Source: Planctomycetota bacterium
Lineage (GTDB): Bacteria > Planctomycetota > UBA1135 > GCA-002686595
NCBI GenBank assembly: GCA_016714045.1
Contig: JADJNY010000003.1
Location: forward strand, 186,001 to 250,000
Direction of reading: 5' to 3'
DNA length: 64,000 nt
The stretch's first letter is position 1. The number at the start of each line of letters is the position of its first letter. Made by a program: the position numbers and the translations under genes. A model generated the notes under the pieces. That model was not told where the DNA came from and searched no databases. It saw nothing but the letters and a program-made list of their open reading frames with translations. Of this stretch, positions 55,218 through 64,000 are shown piece by piece.

Positions 55218-58200
55218 CGCAGCGCCGCTTCCTGCCGCTCGTCGCGGTGCTCGCGCTCGGCCTGTTCGTGCTCGTCGCGCGGCTCGTGCAGGTGCAGGTG
55301 TTCGAAGCGCCCGTGTGGGGGCGCGAAGCCGCGAACCTCGTGCGCTCGTCGAACGTGATCCCGTACCACCGCGGCGTGATCCGCGACCGCAACGGCGTCG
55401 TGCTCGCGCGGGACGAGGACCTGTACGAGGTCGAGTTCGAGTACCGCGCGTTCCGCCGCGGCCACGTGCTCGGCCAGGTCGCGCACGCGCGCTCGGCGCT
55501 CGAGCTGCGCTCCGTGCCGCTCGCGGAGGCGTTCGAGCACCTCGAGGACTGGGCGCGCGCGCTCGTCGCGATCACGCCCGAGCAGCTCGCGGCCTTCGCC
55601 CGCGGCGAGGCGCTCGCGATCGGCGGCGTCGTCGTGCCGGCGAGCGCGGATCCGGTGCTCGAGCAGCGCAACCAGCGCGCGATCGACGTGCGGTACTACG
55701 CGGGTGCGTTGCTCGGCCTCGACGACCGTGCCGCGCGCGCCTTGCGGCCCGACGCGGAAGATCCCGCGCGCGTGCGGTCGTGGATCGAGCTCGCGGCCGA
55801 GCGGGCGCGCAAGAGCACGAAAGAACGCCTCGCCGCGGAGCTCGAACACGCGCTCGCGTGCGCACGCGGCGACCTCGACGAGCTCGCGGCGCGGCTCGCG
55901 GACGACCTGGAGTCGATCGGCGGCGAGGGCGCGACGCCGCTCGCGCGCCTGGTCGACGCGCTCGAGCGACGCCGTCGCGCGGTGGAGGACCAATGCGCCG
56001 ACGCGATCTTCGAGAGCGCGGCGGGCTTCTCCGCCGGGCGCCTCTCGTCGCGCGCGCTCGCCGAGGACCTCGACACGCGCTGGATCGCGGCGCTCCTGCG
56101 CTGGGACGCCGCGCGGGCGGGCGAATGGAGCGCGACGCGGCGCGATCGCTGGCTGCAACGTCTCGACGGCCTCGTCGTGCCGCGGCTCTTCGCGCGCGCC
56201 GTCGTCGAGGAAGAGCAAGGCCGCAAGCGCGCGAGCGCGCGCCTCTTCGACGGCCTCGCGGAGCTCTACGCGCCGCGCTCTGCCGCGCCGCGCGGCCGCG
56301 GCGATCCGCCGCCGTCGTGGACCGAGCTCGAGGAGCTCGCGGTGCTCGACGAGCTCGACGGGCTGTTCGAGGGCGTGCGCCTCCCCGCGGAGGAGCGCGA
56401 CTTCCGCGCCACGCTGCCGCTGAACGACCCCGAGCTCCAGACCTCCGAGCCGGGCGAGGAGGACCCGTGGCTCTACGTCGCCCTCGCCACGGAGCTCGTC
56501 GACGCGCACGCGCTCGACCCCGCCGCGCCCGTGAACGCGGCCGAAGCCTCGGCGCGCTGGAACGCGCTGGCGGAGAAGGGCCTCGCGGCGGAGGACCCCG
56601 AGGGCGTCGCCGAGCTCGGGCGCTTCGTGCACGCGCTCGAAACGCGCTTCGTCGCCGCGATCGACCGCGCGCTGCTCGCGCTGCGCGAGGAAAACGGAGG
56701 GCGACCGCTCGCCTTCGCGAAGGCGCGCCTCGACGCCGCGCTGCAGCAGGAAAAGTCGCTGTCGAAAGACCTCGCGAGCCGCACCGTGCTCTTGCGCGCG
56801 CAGCCCGACTACGAGCTCGTCCACCTGATCGAGCGGCACCCCGAGCGCTACCGCGGCTTCGAAGTGCGCGAGACCACGCGCCGCGTCCACACCGTCGTCG
56901 ACGCGAACGGGGAGCCGTTCGCGCGCACGCTGCTCGGCGGCGTGCGCAAGCCGTCGCTCGAGGAACTCTTCGCGCAGATCCGCGACCAGCGGCGTTTCGA
57001 CGCGCTCAAGTACCAGGTGCTGCGCAGCGCGGACGAGGAGCGCGAACTCGCCGAGATCAACGCGCGCCTCTTCCGTGCGGACGAATGGACGGGCGGAACG
57101 GGGATCGAGGACTACTTCGACGCCGAGCTGCGCGGGCGCTTCGGCTGGCGCGAGGTGCGCGGGCTCGCGGGCCGCGACGAGCTCACGATCGGGGAGCCGC
57201 CGATCGACGGCAAGGACCTCGACCTGACGCTCGACGTCGAGCTGCAGAGAGCGGCGCAGGCGGTGCTCGAGCACCCCGAGTTGCCGAGCGAGCGCACGGA
57301 CACGGAGTGGTTCCAGAACCCCGTCGGCGCGATCGTGCTCCTGACCGTGGAGGGTGAGGTGCTCGCCGCGGCGTCGGTGCCGACGCAGAAAGGCACCGCC
57401 GTCCCGGGGCGCGACAAGGAGCGCGAGTACGTGCGCGAGCGGACGCTGACGCGGCCGACGTTCAACCCGCCGGGTTCCGTGTTCAAGCCGTTCGTCGCCG
57501 CGTTCGCGCTCGATCGCATCGGCTTCGACGCGAGCCTGCGCTTCCGCTGCGTGCCGCTGAAGGAGGGCGACCGCACCGGCGGCTACGGCGACCTGCACTG
57601 CAACGCGATCCACCACGAGTGCGACCTGACGCGCGCGCTCACCGTCAGCTGCAACTGCTTCTTCGCGCACGTCGGCGAGTGCTACACGACCGACGAGCTG
57701 CTCGAGATGGCGCGCACGTTCGGCTTCGGCGAGCCGACGGGCATCCGCTTGTTCGGTTCGAGCGGGCGCAGCGGCCTGCGCGAGGACTGGCGGCTCCCCA
57801 CGGGCGATGCGTGGCGCAAGGCCGTCGACGCGGCGTCGGGGAAGCGTCGCTTCGCGAACGGGCTCTCGTTCGTCGAGTCGACGCCGATGCAGCTCGCGCG
57901 CGCGACGGCGGGCCTCGCGACCGGGTTCCTGCCCGACGTGTCGATCGCGCGCCGCCTGGAGGGCGTGCCCGTGCCGAAGAAGGGGCGCGAGCTCGGGCTC
58001 TCCGAGACGAGCCTCGCCTTCGTGCGCAGCGCGATGGAGCGCGTCGTCACGGACCCGGAGGGCTCGGCGCACGGCAAGGGGCTCGACGAGCGCGCGCTCG
58101 GCTTCACGGTCGCGGCGAAGACGGGGAGCGCGGACTACGCGGCGATCCGCAAGGGGTTCGAGGCGAGCGACGTCGAGCTTTCGCTCGCGGCCGAGGGTCG

Positions 58201-58402
58201 CGTGCGCAAGCACACGTGGGTCACGGGTTGGTTCCCGGCCGACCACCCGCGCGCCGTGTTCGTGATCTACCTGCACGACCTGCTCTACACGTCGAGCCAT
58301 ACGGCCGTGCACGTCGGCGCCCAGTTCCTGCGGCAGGAGGCCGTGAAGAGCTGGCTCGCGCGCACGCTGGAGGCCGAGCGCCAGGCGGAGGAAGCGCGAT
58401 GA
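55211..58402 (+). CDS. mrdA: Penicillin-binding protein 2 (elongasome transpeptidase) with large N-terminal insert
   Basis: 1063 residues from ATG 55211, overlapping the mreD stop. TM helix FLPLVAVLALGLFVLVARLV, then IPYHRGVIRDRNGVVLARDE typical of PBP2. The transpeptidase domain has S756-V-F-K759 in NPPGSVFKPF, S813-C-N815 and K970-T-G972. From the catalytic Ser to the end is 308 residues, as in E. coli PBP2, but 755 residues precede it instead of about 330. The extra 400 or so residues, between about 90 and 520, are helical and charged (LDELAARLADDLESIGGEGA, LARLVDALERRRRAVEDQ). The pedestal resumes at GTGIEDYFDAELRGRFG. No frame interruption. Confidence 0.93.
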   Translation: MVAQRRFLPLVAVLALGLFVLVARLVQVQVFEAPVWGREAANLVRSSNVIPYHRGVIRDRNGVVLARDEDLYEVEFEYRAFRRGHVLGQVAHARSALELRSVPLAEAFEHLEDWARALVAITPEQLAAFARGEALAIGGVVVPASADPVLEQRNQRAIDVRYYAGALLGLDDRAARALRPDAEDPARVRSWIELAAERARKSTKERLAAELEHALACARGDLDELAARLADDLESIGGEGATPLARLVDALERRRRAVEDQCADAIFESAAGFSAGRLSSRALAEDLDTRWIAALLRWDAARAGEWSATRRDRWLQRLDGLVVPRLFARAVVEEEQGRKRASARLFDGLAELYAPRSAAPRGRGDPPPSWTELEELAVLDELDGLFEGVRLPAEERDFRATLPLNDPELQTSEPGEEDPWLYVALATELVDAHALDPAAPVNAAEASARWNALAEKGLAAEDPEGVAELGRFVHALETRFVAAIDRALLALREENGGRPLAFAKARLDAALQQEKSLSKDLASRTVLLRAQPDYELVHLIERHPERYRGFEVRETTRRVHTVVDANGEPFARTLLGGVRKPSLEELFAQIRDQRRFDALKYQVLRSADEERELAEINARLFRADEWTGGTGIEDYFDAELRGRFGWREVRGLAGRDELTIGEPPIDGKDLDLTLDVELQRAAQAVLEHPELPSERTDTEWFQNPVGAIVLLTVEGEVLAAASVPTQKGTAVPGRDKEREYVRERTLTRPTFNPPGSVFKPFVAAFALDRIGFDASLRFRCVPLKEGDRTGGYGDLHCNAIHHECDLTRALTVSCNCFFAHVGECYTTDELLEMARTFGFGEPTGIRLFGSSGRSGLREDWRLPTGDAWRKAVDAASGKRRFANGLSFVESTPMQLARATAGLATGFLPDVSIARRLEGVPVPKKGRELGLSETSLAFVRSAMERVVTDPEGSAHGKGLDERALGFTVAAKTGSADYAAIRKGFEASDVELSLAAEGRVRKHTWVTGWFPADHPRAVFVIYLHDLLYTSSHTAVHVGAQFLRQEAVKSWLARTLEAERQAEEAR

Positions 58403-59619
58403 AGGAACCGAACGACGATCGCCAGGGCGGCGGGACGCTCTCGGCCGGCTTCCACCCCGGGCGCGCGTTCTCGCTGCGCGACGTGCGGTGGTTCGAGCTC
58501 GACTGGCACGTGCTCGCGCTGGCGCTCGGGCTCCTCTTGCTCGGCCTCGCGTTCGTGCGCGCGATGGCGGACGCGGACCTCGCCGCCGGTCGCTCGGGCG
58601 TCTCGTTTGCGAAGCACTTCCAGAAGGTCGCGCTGACGATCCCGGCGATCGTCGTCGCGCTCGCGGTGCGCCCGCGGTGGCTCCGGCGGCACGCCTGGCT
58701 CGTCTACGGGCTTTGTGTCGCGCTGCTCGTCGCCGTCATGTTCGTCGGCGGCAGCCGCAACGGCAGCCAGCGCTGGATCCCGCTCCCCATCGGCTTCGAC
58801 CTGCAGCCGTCGGAGCTCGCGAAGCTCGGCGTGATCGTGGCGCTCGCGCGCGTGCTCTACAGGAACCGGCTCGAGCGCGCGAAGGACTGGGCGCCGCCGA
58901 TCGGGATCGCGCTCCTGCCGATCGGGCTCGTCGCGCTGCAGCCGGACCTCGGGACGGCGCTGTCGCTCGTGCCGATCACGCTCGGGATGCTCTTCGTCGC
59001 GGGCGCGCGCGCGAGCATCCTGCTGCGCTTCGTGCTCGGCGCCGCGATCGTCGGAGTGTGTGTCTGGCAGTTCCAGATCGGCGTGCACGACTACCAGCTG
59101 CAGCGCATCCAGACGTGGGTCGAGGGCTTCCGCGCGCAGGATCTCATCCACGCGCGCGGCGGCCCCGCTTTCCACAGCTACCACGCGCGCGTCGCGATCG
59201 GGAACGGCGGGCTCCTCGGCCAGGGGATCGGCGCGGGCGTCGCGAACCAGACCGGGTATCTCCCCGAGCGCGACTGCGATTCGATCTTCGCCGTCGTCGC
59301 GGAGGAGCTCGGCCTCCTGGGCACGCTCGGCGTGCTCGCGGCGTACGGCGTGATGATCGCGCTCATGATGGGCAGCGCGAGCGCCATCCGCGACCGCTTC
59401 TCGCGCCTCGCAGCCGGCGGGATCGCCTTCTACTTCGCGGCGCAGCTCTTCATCAACGTCGCGGTCAACCTCGGGCTCGTGCCGATGACCGGGATCACGC
59501 TGCCGCTCTTCTCGACGGGCGGGTCGTCGATGCTCGTCACGTTCCTCGCGCTCGGCCTCTTCCTCGGCCTGTCGTCGCACCACGAGCCGTCGCTCGACCG
59601 GGACTCGTTCCGGACGTGA
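58399..59619 (+). CDS. rodA: RodA, SEDS-family peptidoglycan glycosyltransferase
   Basis: 406 residues from ATG 58399, overlapping the mrdA stop (ATGA). Ten hydrophobic helices. SEDS motifs: GGSRNGSQRWIPLPIGFDLQ, LQPSELAKLGVIVALA, ALQPDLGTALSLVPITLGML, YHARVAIGNGGLLGQGIGAG, YLPERDCDSIFAVVAEELGL and the end GLVPMTGITLPLFSTGGSSM. RodA polymerises lipid II in complex with PBP2. A cytoplasmic N-terminus of about 35 residues is longer than usual. Confidence 0.95.
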   Translation: MKEPNDDRQGGGTLSAGFHPGRAFSLRDVRWFELDWHVLALALGLLLLGLAFVRAMADADLAAGRSGVSFAKHFQKVALTIPAIVVALAVRPRWLRRHAWLVYGLCVALLVAVMFVGGSRNGSQRWIPLPIGFDLQPSELAKLGVIVALARVLYRNRLERAKDWAPPIGIALLPIGLVALQPDLGTALSLVPITLGMLFVAGARASILLRFVLGAAIVGVCVWQFQIGVHDYQLQRIQTWVEGFRAQDLIHARGGPAFHSYHARVAIGNGGLLGQGIGAGVANQTGYLPERDCDSIFAVVAEELGLLGTLGVLAAYGVMIALMMGSASAIRDRFSRLAAGGIAFYFAAQLFINVAVNLGLVPMTGITLPLFSTGGSSMLVTFLALGLFLGLSSHHEPSLDRDSFRT

Positions 59620-59683
59620 GCGCGCGCCGGCCCCGCTGCGCGCCTTGCGCCCCGCGGAACGGCACGCGTAGAATCCCGGCGAC

Positions 59684-60094
59684 GTGCCGAGCTTCAGCGC
59701 ATCGCGATCGGGATTCCGAGCTCTGGGGCTCGTGGTCGCCGTGCTCCTCGTCGCGCTGCGCTTCGTGTGGCTGCCCGTGCACCTCGCGCACGAGCACCAC
59801 GAGCACGGGCCTGTCGAGCATGCGGCGCTCGTCGTCGAGCTGGACGGTGCGCACGATCACGGTGGGGAGCGGCACGGGCACGGCCACGACCAGCACACGT
59901 CCGTGGATCCGGCGAGCGAGTGGATCGCGCGGAAGGCTCCGCTCGGGGTCGAGCTCCTCTGGCTGGCGCCGGTCGCGGACTACGTCGTCGCCGTCGCGCC
60001 GCGGATCCTGAGGAGCGAGACCTGCGACTCGACCCAGGTGCCGGTGCCGCCGCCTCCGCGCCGGACGCGCGCGCGGGCCCCGCCCGCGGCCTGA
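59684..60094 (+). CDS. Small His-rich exported protein, putative metal binder
   Basis: 136 residues from GTG 59684. A signal-anchor or signal peptide (FRALGLVVAVLLVALRFVWL) is followed by a segment with 12 His between about residues 33 and 72: HLAHEHHEHGPVEHAALV, AHDHGGERHGHGHDQH. A second hydrophobic stretch (LGVELLWLAPVADYVVAVAP) and a basic Pro-rich tail follow. It lies directly upstream of a CusBA-like metal efflux pair, so periplasmic binding of Cu, Ag, Zn or Co is a reasonable inference. I do not recognise a named family. Confidence 0.68.
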   Translation: MPSFSASRSGFRALGLVVAVLLVALRFVWLPVHLAHEHHEHGPVEHAALVVELDGAHDHGGERHGHGHDQHTSVDPASEWIARKAPLGVELLWLAPVADYVVAVAPRILRSETCDSTQVPVPPPPRRTRARAPPAA

Positions 60095-60295
60095 CGTGCG
60101 CGATTGCGCTCCCGGCGTCGGCTTCGCCGAGGGAGCGCTGCTCGTCGCCGGCTCCGACCGCCGCCCCGGTCGAGCCCGGTCTCGGCGTCGTCGGCGACTC
60201 GGTCGTCGGTGCGTTTCCTCGCGCTCGGCCCTTGGGCTCGATCGCGCGCCGTCCGCCTCGGCTCCCTGCTGTCCCCCTCGATCCCACGTGCCGCC

Positions 60296-61923
60296 ATGCA
60301 ACTCCGCACCGAACTCGCCGCCCTGCTCCTCGCGGCGTGCGTCCTGCCCTTCCTCGCCTGTTCGCCGGCCTCGGCCCGCGCGGAAGACGATCACGCGCAC
60401 GCCGCCGTCGAGCTCGAGCCCGTCTCCACGACGCGCTTCGGCGAGCGCGTCCTCGTCTTCCTGGAGCACCCGCCGCTCGTGCGCGGGGAGAAGGCGCGCT
60501 TCCTCGCGCACTTCAGCGTGCTCGCGACGGGCGAGCCCATCCGCGCGGGCCGCGTCGTGTTGACGATCGGCTCCGCGACGTTCACCGTCGACGCACCCAA
60601 ACGCGACGGGCTCTTCATCCCCGAGGGCGCGATCGAGGCCGCGGGGCGCTTCCCCGCCCGGATCGTCGTCGCGAGCGCCCAAGCCGAGGAGACCCTCGAC
60701 CTCGGCGAGGTCGTCGTGCACGCGTCGACCGACGACGCGGCCCGTGCGACGCAAGCCGATGCCGCCGAGGATCCCCCGGGTGCGGTGCCTTTCCTCCTCG
60801 AGCAGCAATGGAAGATCGGCCTGCTCGTGCACGCCGCCGCGCCGCGCGCGCTCGCGCGGCGCGTGCGCGCGTGCGCGCGCCGGCCGAGGTGCGCACGCCC
60901 GAAGGCCGCGAAGTGCTCGTGACGCCGCCGGTCTCCGGCCGGCTCCATCCGCCTGCGAACGGCGCGCTCCCGCGCACGGGCGAGCGCGTGGAACAGAGCG
61001 CGGTGCTCGCCGAGATCGAGCCGCTGCTCGGGGCCGTCGACCGCGCCGAGATGCAGAAGCTGGAGCTCGAGTTCGACCTGGAAGGCCTGCGCGTCGTCCG
61101 CGCCGCGTCCGAGGCCGCCGTGCGGCTCGACTTCGCGCGCCGCGAGCGCGACCGCATCGCGCGGCTGCGTGAGCGCGGGCTCGGCACGGCGCAGGAGCTC
61201 GAGGGTGCGGAGCGCGCGCTCGCCGTCGCGGCGAGCGAGGACGAAGGCGCGCGCGCGACGAAGGCCTACCTGGACGAACGCGCGTCGGTGCGCGCCCGCT
61301 TCGGGACCGGCGCGAACGCGCGCTTCCCCGTGCTCGCGCCGATCGGCGGCGCCGTCATCGAAGCCGCGCGCGTCGCGGGCGAGACGCTCGGCGCGGGCGA
61401 CGCGCTCGTGCGCCTGCGCGACACGTCGCGCGTGTGGATCGAGGGACGCGTGTCCGAGTTCGACCTGCACCTCTTCGGTCCCGGCGCGACGGCGGTCGCG
61501 ACCTTCGTCGGCCTGCCCGAGCGCCGGATCGAGGTCGGACCCGACACCGGCGGGCTCGTCCTCCTCCCGACGGTCGACGCCCAGTCGCGCACCGCGCGCG
61601 TGCGCTGCGAGGTCGCGAACGCGGACGGCGCCTTGCGCACCGGGATGATGGCCGAGCTCGCGATCGCGGCCGAGGAAGTCGCGGCCGCCGTGGCCGTCCC
61701 CGAGGCCGCGATCGTGATGGATCAGGGCTTCGCCACGGCGTACGTGATGCTCGAGGGCGAGCTGTTCCAGAAGCGCGAGCTCGAACTGGGCGTGAAGGAC
61801 GGCGGTTGGGTCGAAGTGCGGCGCGGCATCGCTCCGGGCGAGCGCGTCGCGACGCGCGGCGCGTACATCGTCCGTCTCGCGGCTCTCTCGCCCGCCTCGT
61901 TCGGCGCGGGCCACCAGCACTGA
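60296..61923 (+). CDS. CusB-type heavy-metal efflux adaptor lipoprotein (one frameshift)
   Basis: ATG 60296; the signal ends in the lipobox PFLAC, and the mature start SPASARAEDDHAHAAVE has a small His cluster. The N-terminal beta region (VLVFLEHPPLVRGEKARFLA, VVLTIGSATFTVDAP) resembles the extra domain of HME-type adaptors. The frame shifts at about 60865-60890, within an alternating GC run, then continues: VTPPVSGRLHPPANGALPRT, the coiled hairpin, PVLAPIGGAVIEAARVAGET and RTGMMAELAIAAEEVAAAVA to TGA 61921-61923. Without the break about 543 residues. The next gene starts 9 bp later. Confidence 0.82.
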
Positions 61924-61932
61924 GGCTCCACC

Positions 61933-64000
61933 GTGGTCAACCTCCTCGTCCGCTGGTCGCTCGAGAACCGGCTCAGCGTCCTCATCCTGTCGATCGCCCT
62001 CATGGCGATCGGCTCCTTCGTCGCGTGGCGCATGCCCGTCGACGTGTTTCCCGACCTCACCGCGCCGACGGTGACGATCCTCACCGAAGGTCGCGGCCTC
62101 TCGCCGGGGGAGATGGAGACGCAGGTCACGTTCCCGATCGAGGCCGCGATGAACGGCGCCGCGGACGTGCGGCGCGTCCGCTCGGGCACGGCCGTGGGCA
62201 TCTCGGTCGTGTGGGTCGAGTTCGAGTGGGGGGCCGACGTGAACCGTGCGCGCCAGACGGTCACGGAGCGCCTCGCGTCCGTGGTCGGCGGCCTGCCCGA
62301 AGGCGTCGAGGCGCCCAAGCTCGCGCCCGTCTCGTCGATCATGGGCGAGGTCCTCTTCCTGTCGCTGACGTCCGACCGGCACGACGGCCTCGCGCTCCGG
62401 TCCATCGCGGACACGCAGGTGCGCCGGCGCCTGCTCTCCGTCTCCGGCGTGTCGCAGGTGACGCCGATCGGCGGCGCGGAGAAGCAGTATCAAGTCGTGC
62501 TGGCGCCCGAAAGGTTGCGCGCGTTCGACCTCGGCGTCGAAGACGTGATCGCGGCCCTGGGCGAAGCGAACGAGAACGTCGCGGGCGGCGTGCTCGTCCG
62601 CGGGTCGCAGGAGACGATCGTCGAGGGCATCGGTCGCGTGCGCACGACGGCCGACATCGAGGACACGGTCGTGGCACGGCGCGGCGAGCGCGTCGTGACG
62701 GTCCGCGACCTCGGCGTCGTGGGCATCGGCGGCGCGCTGCAACGCGGGACCGGTTCGGCGTCGCGCCGCGGGCCGGATTGGGAGCCGATCATCGAGCCGG
62801 CCGTGATCCTCGCCGTGCAGAAACAGCCGAGCGCGAACACGCTCGAGCTCACGGAGCGCCTCGACGCGGTCCTCGCCGAGCTCCAAGGCTCCCTTCCCGA
62901 AGGCATGCGGGTCGACGCGAACCTCTTCCGGCAGGCGACGTTCATCGAGCATTCGCTGCGCAACACGACGACCGCGCTGGTGGAGGGCGCCTTCATGGTG
63001 GTCCTCGTCGTGATCGCCTTCCTGGCGAGCGCTCGAGCGAGCCTCGTGACGCTCGTCGCGCTCCCGCTCTCGCTCGTGGTCGCGGTGCTCGTGCTCCGCA
63101 TGCTCGGGGACAGCATCAACACGATGACGCTCGGCGGGATGGCGATCGCGATCGGAGCGCTCGTCGACGACGCAATCATCGACGTCGAGAACGTCGTCCG
63201 ACGCCTGCGCGAGAACGCCGTGGCGGAGGTCGCGAAACGCCGGCCCGTGCTCCAGGTGGTCTACTCGGCCAGCGTCGAGGTGCGCGCCTCGATCGTGCTC
63301 GCGACCGTGATCATCCTGCTCGTGTTCACGCCGCTCTTCCTGCTCTCCGGCGTCGAGGGGCGTCTCTTGCGACCGCTGGGGGTCGCGTTCGTCGTGTCCC
63401 TCGCGGCGTCGATGCTGACGGCGCTCACGCTGACGCCCGCACTGTGCTCCCTGCTCTTGCCCCGCAGCAAGACCGTGGTCGCGGGCGCGAAGCCGCCGCT
63501 CGTCCGCATGTTGGAGCGCGCGTATTCGCGGCCGCTCGACTGGGCGCTCGCGCACCCCTGGCTCGCCGCCGTGCCCGCGCTCGGGTTGTTCGTCTGGGCG
63601 TTCGCCGCCGGGGCGCGCATGGGGCGCAACTTCCTGCCCGAGTTCAACGAAGGCGCGCTCGTCGTCGGGCTCGTCACGGTGCCCGGCACGTCCCTCGCGC
63701 AGAGCGACGAGCTCGCGCACCAGGTCGAGCTCGCGCTCATGCAGCACGCCGAGATCGCCGCCATCGGACGCCGCACCGGTCGCGCCGAGGAGGACGAACA
63801 CGTGCAAGGCGTCGAGGCGAGCGAGATCGACCTGACGCTCGACATGGACGCGCCCGAGCGCCTCGGGAAGCCGCGGAGGACGAAGGCCGAGCTCCTCGAA
63901 GCGCTGCGCAACGACCTCCACGCCATCCCGGGCGTCCAGGCGACCTTCGGCCAGCCGATCAGCCATCGCATCGACCACATGCTGTCGGGGACGCGCGCGA
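61933..64000 (+). CDS. CusA/CzcA-type heavy-metal RND permease (3'-truncated by the window end)
   Basis: GTG 61933 starts VVNLLVRWSLENRLSVLIL, then WRMPVDVFPDLTAPTVTILT, a classical RND opening. The frame stays open to base 64000, giving 689 codons, roughly two thirds of the expected 1030-1100. The porter region includes VRSGTAVGISVVWVEFEWGA and PIGGAEKQYQVVLAPERL. TM4 carries GGMAIAIGALVDDAIIDVEN, the acidic relay pair of this subfamily. FLPEFNEGALVVGLVTVPGT is typical of heavy-metal RND pumps. With the His-rich protein and the adaptor it forms a metal-efflux operon; metal specificity cannot be read from the visible part. Confidence 0.92.
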   Translation, partial: MVNLLVRWSLENRLSVLILSIALMAIGSFVAWRMPVDVFPDLTAPTVTILTEGRGLSPGEMETQVTFPIEAAMNGAADVRRVRSGTAVGISVVWVEFEWGADVNRARQTVTERLASVVGGLPEGVEAPKLAPVSSIMGEVLFLSLTSDRHDGLALRSIADTQVRRRLLSVSGVSQVTPIGGAEKQYQVVLAPERLRAFDLGVEDVIAALGEANENVAGGVLVRGSQETIVEGIGRVRTTADIEDTVVARRGERVVTVRDLGVVGIGGALQRGTGSASRRGPDWEPIIEPAVILAVQKQPSANTLELTERLDAVLAELQGSLPEGMRVDANLFRQATFIEHSLRNTTTALVEGAFMVVLVVIAFLASARASLVTLVALPLSLVVAVLVLRMLGDSINTMTLGGMAIAIGALVDDAIIDVENVVRRLRENAVAEVAKRRPVLQVVYSASVEVRASIVLATVIILLVFTPLFLLSGVEGRLLRPLGVAFVVSLAASMLTALTLTPALCSLLLPRSKTVVAGAKPPLVRMLERAYSRPLDWALAHPWLAAVPALGLFVWAFAAGARMGRNFLPEFNEGALVVGLVTVPGTSLAQSDELAHQVELALMQHAEIAAIGRRTGRAEEDEHVQGVEASEIDLTLDMDAPERLGKPRRTKAELLEALRNDLHAIPGVQATFGQPISHRIDHMLSGTRA

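Noticed and set aside
1..64000. tRNA, rRNA, tmRNA or insertion-sequence transposase genes
   Set aside because: I looked through the gaps and saw no cloverleaf with anticodon, no rRNA segment and no transposase or integrase motif.

Overview
The window is about 70% G+C, with tightly packed genes, many ATGA/GTGA/TTGA stop-start overlaps and codons ending mostly in G or C. Gene content (lipoproteins with Lnt, RND/MFP efflux pairs, GspG/H/I/J/K pseudopilins) indicates a Gram-negative (diderm) bacterium. Three features suggest an uncultured or poorly studied Planctomycetota-like lineage: concanavalin-like domains fused to pseudopilins, secreted beta-propeller proteins ending in a Cys-rich CPPATSNRT domain, and a Zn-motif SH3-like protein next to the pseudopilin genes. 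This taxonomy is inference; there is no rRNA gene in the window.

Layout. (1) 1-16.7 kb, plus strand: a type II secretion/pseudopilus-like operon with a partial unknown gene, GspL-like (PilM+PilN), GspM/PilO-like, a TPR protein in the usual GspC place, then GspG-, GspH-, GspK-, GspJ- and GspI-like pseudopilins and an exported Zn-motif protein. No secretin, ATPase or GspF is in the window. Many reading frames here are interrupted by small indels. (2) 16.7-20.8 kb: a PpiC-type lipoprotein, scpB, and a membrane-anchored SurA/PpiD-like protein. (3) 20.9-25.9 kb, minus strand: OmpR-type response regulator, histidine kinase, FAD amine oxidase-like protein and a SAM methyltransferase. (4) 26-30.5 kb: a YfhO-like membrane protein, a small membrane protein and an O-antigen-ligase-like/TPR protein. 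(5) 30.6-31.2 kb: a non-coding tandem array with a period of exactly 133 bp and one hairpin per unit. (6) 31.4-33.3 kb, minus strand: ribH-nusB-ftsY. (7) 33.6-38.5 kb, plus strand: a di-haem cytochrome c peroxidase and two paralogous secreted beta-propeller proteins. (8) 38.5-47 kb, minus strand: a membrane-fusion lipoprotein and two RND permeases in tandem. (9) 47-50 kb: moeA and lnt. (10) 50.0-51.9 kb: two genes (coiled-coil membrane protein, small single-TM protein) bounded by about 211-bp inverted repeats; one repeat includes the 3' end of lnt. (11) 52.1-59.6 kb: mreB-mreC-mreD-mrdA-rodA, with an unusually long PBP2. (12) 59.7-64 kb: a His-rich small exported protein, a CusB-type lipoprotein and a CusA-type RND pump running off the end of the window.

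How the parts fit together: the Gsp-like operon probably builds an envelope-spanning pseudopilus carrying added binding domains. The mre/mrd/rod cluster is an elongasome (rod-shape peptidoglycan synthesis). Lnt matures the several lipoproteins seen here. The efflux loci handle drugs or organic compounds (8) and metals (12). The strongest leads for new biology are the inverted-repeat-bounded cassette, the 133-bp hairpin array, the concanavalin-like domains grafted onto pseudopilins, and the enlarged PBP2.
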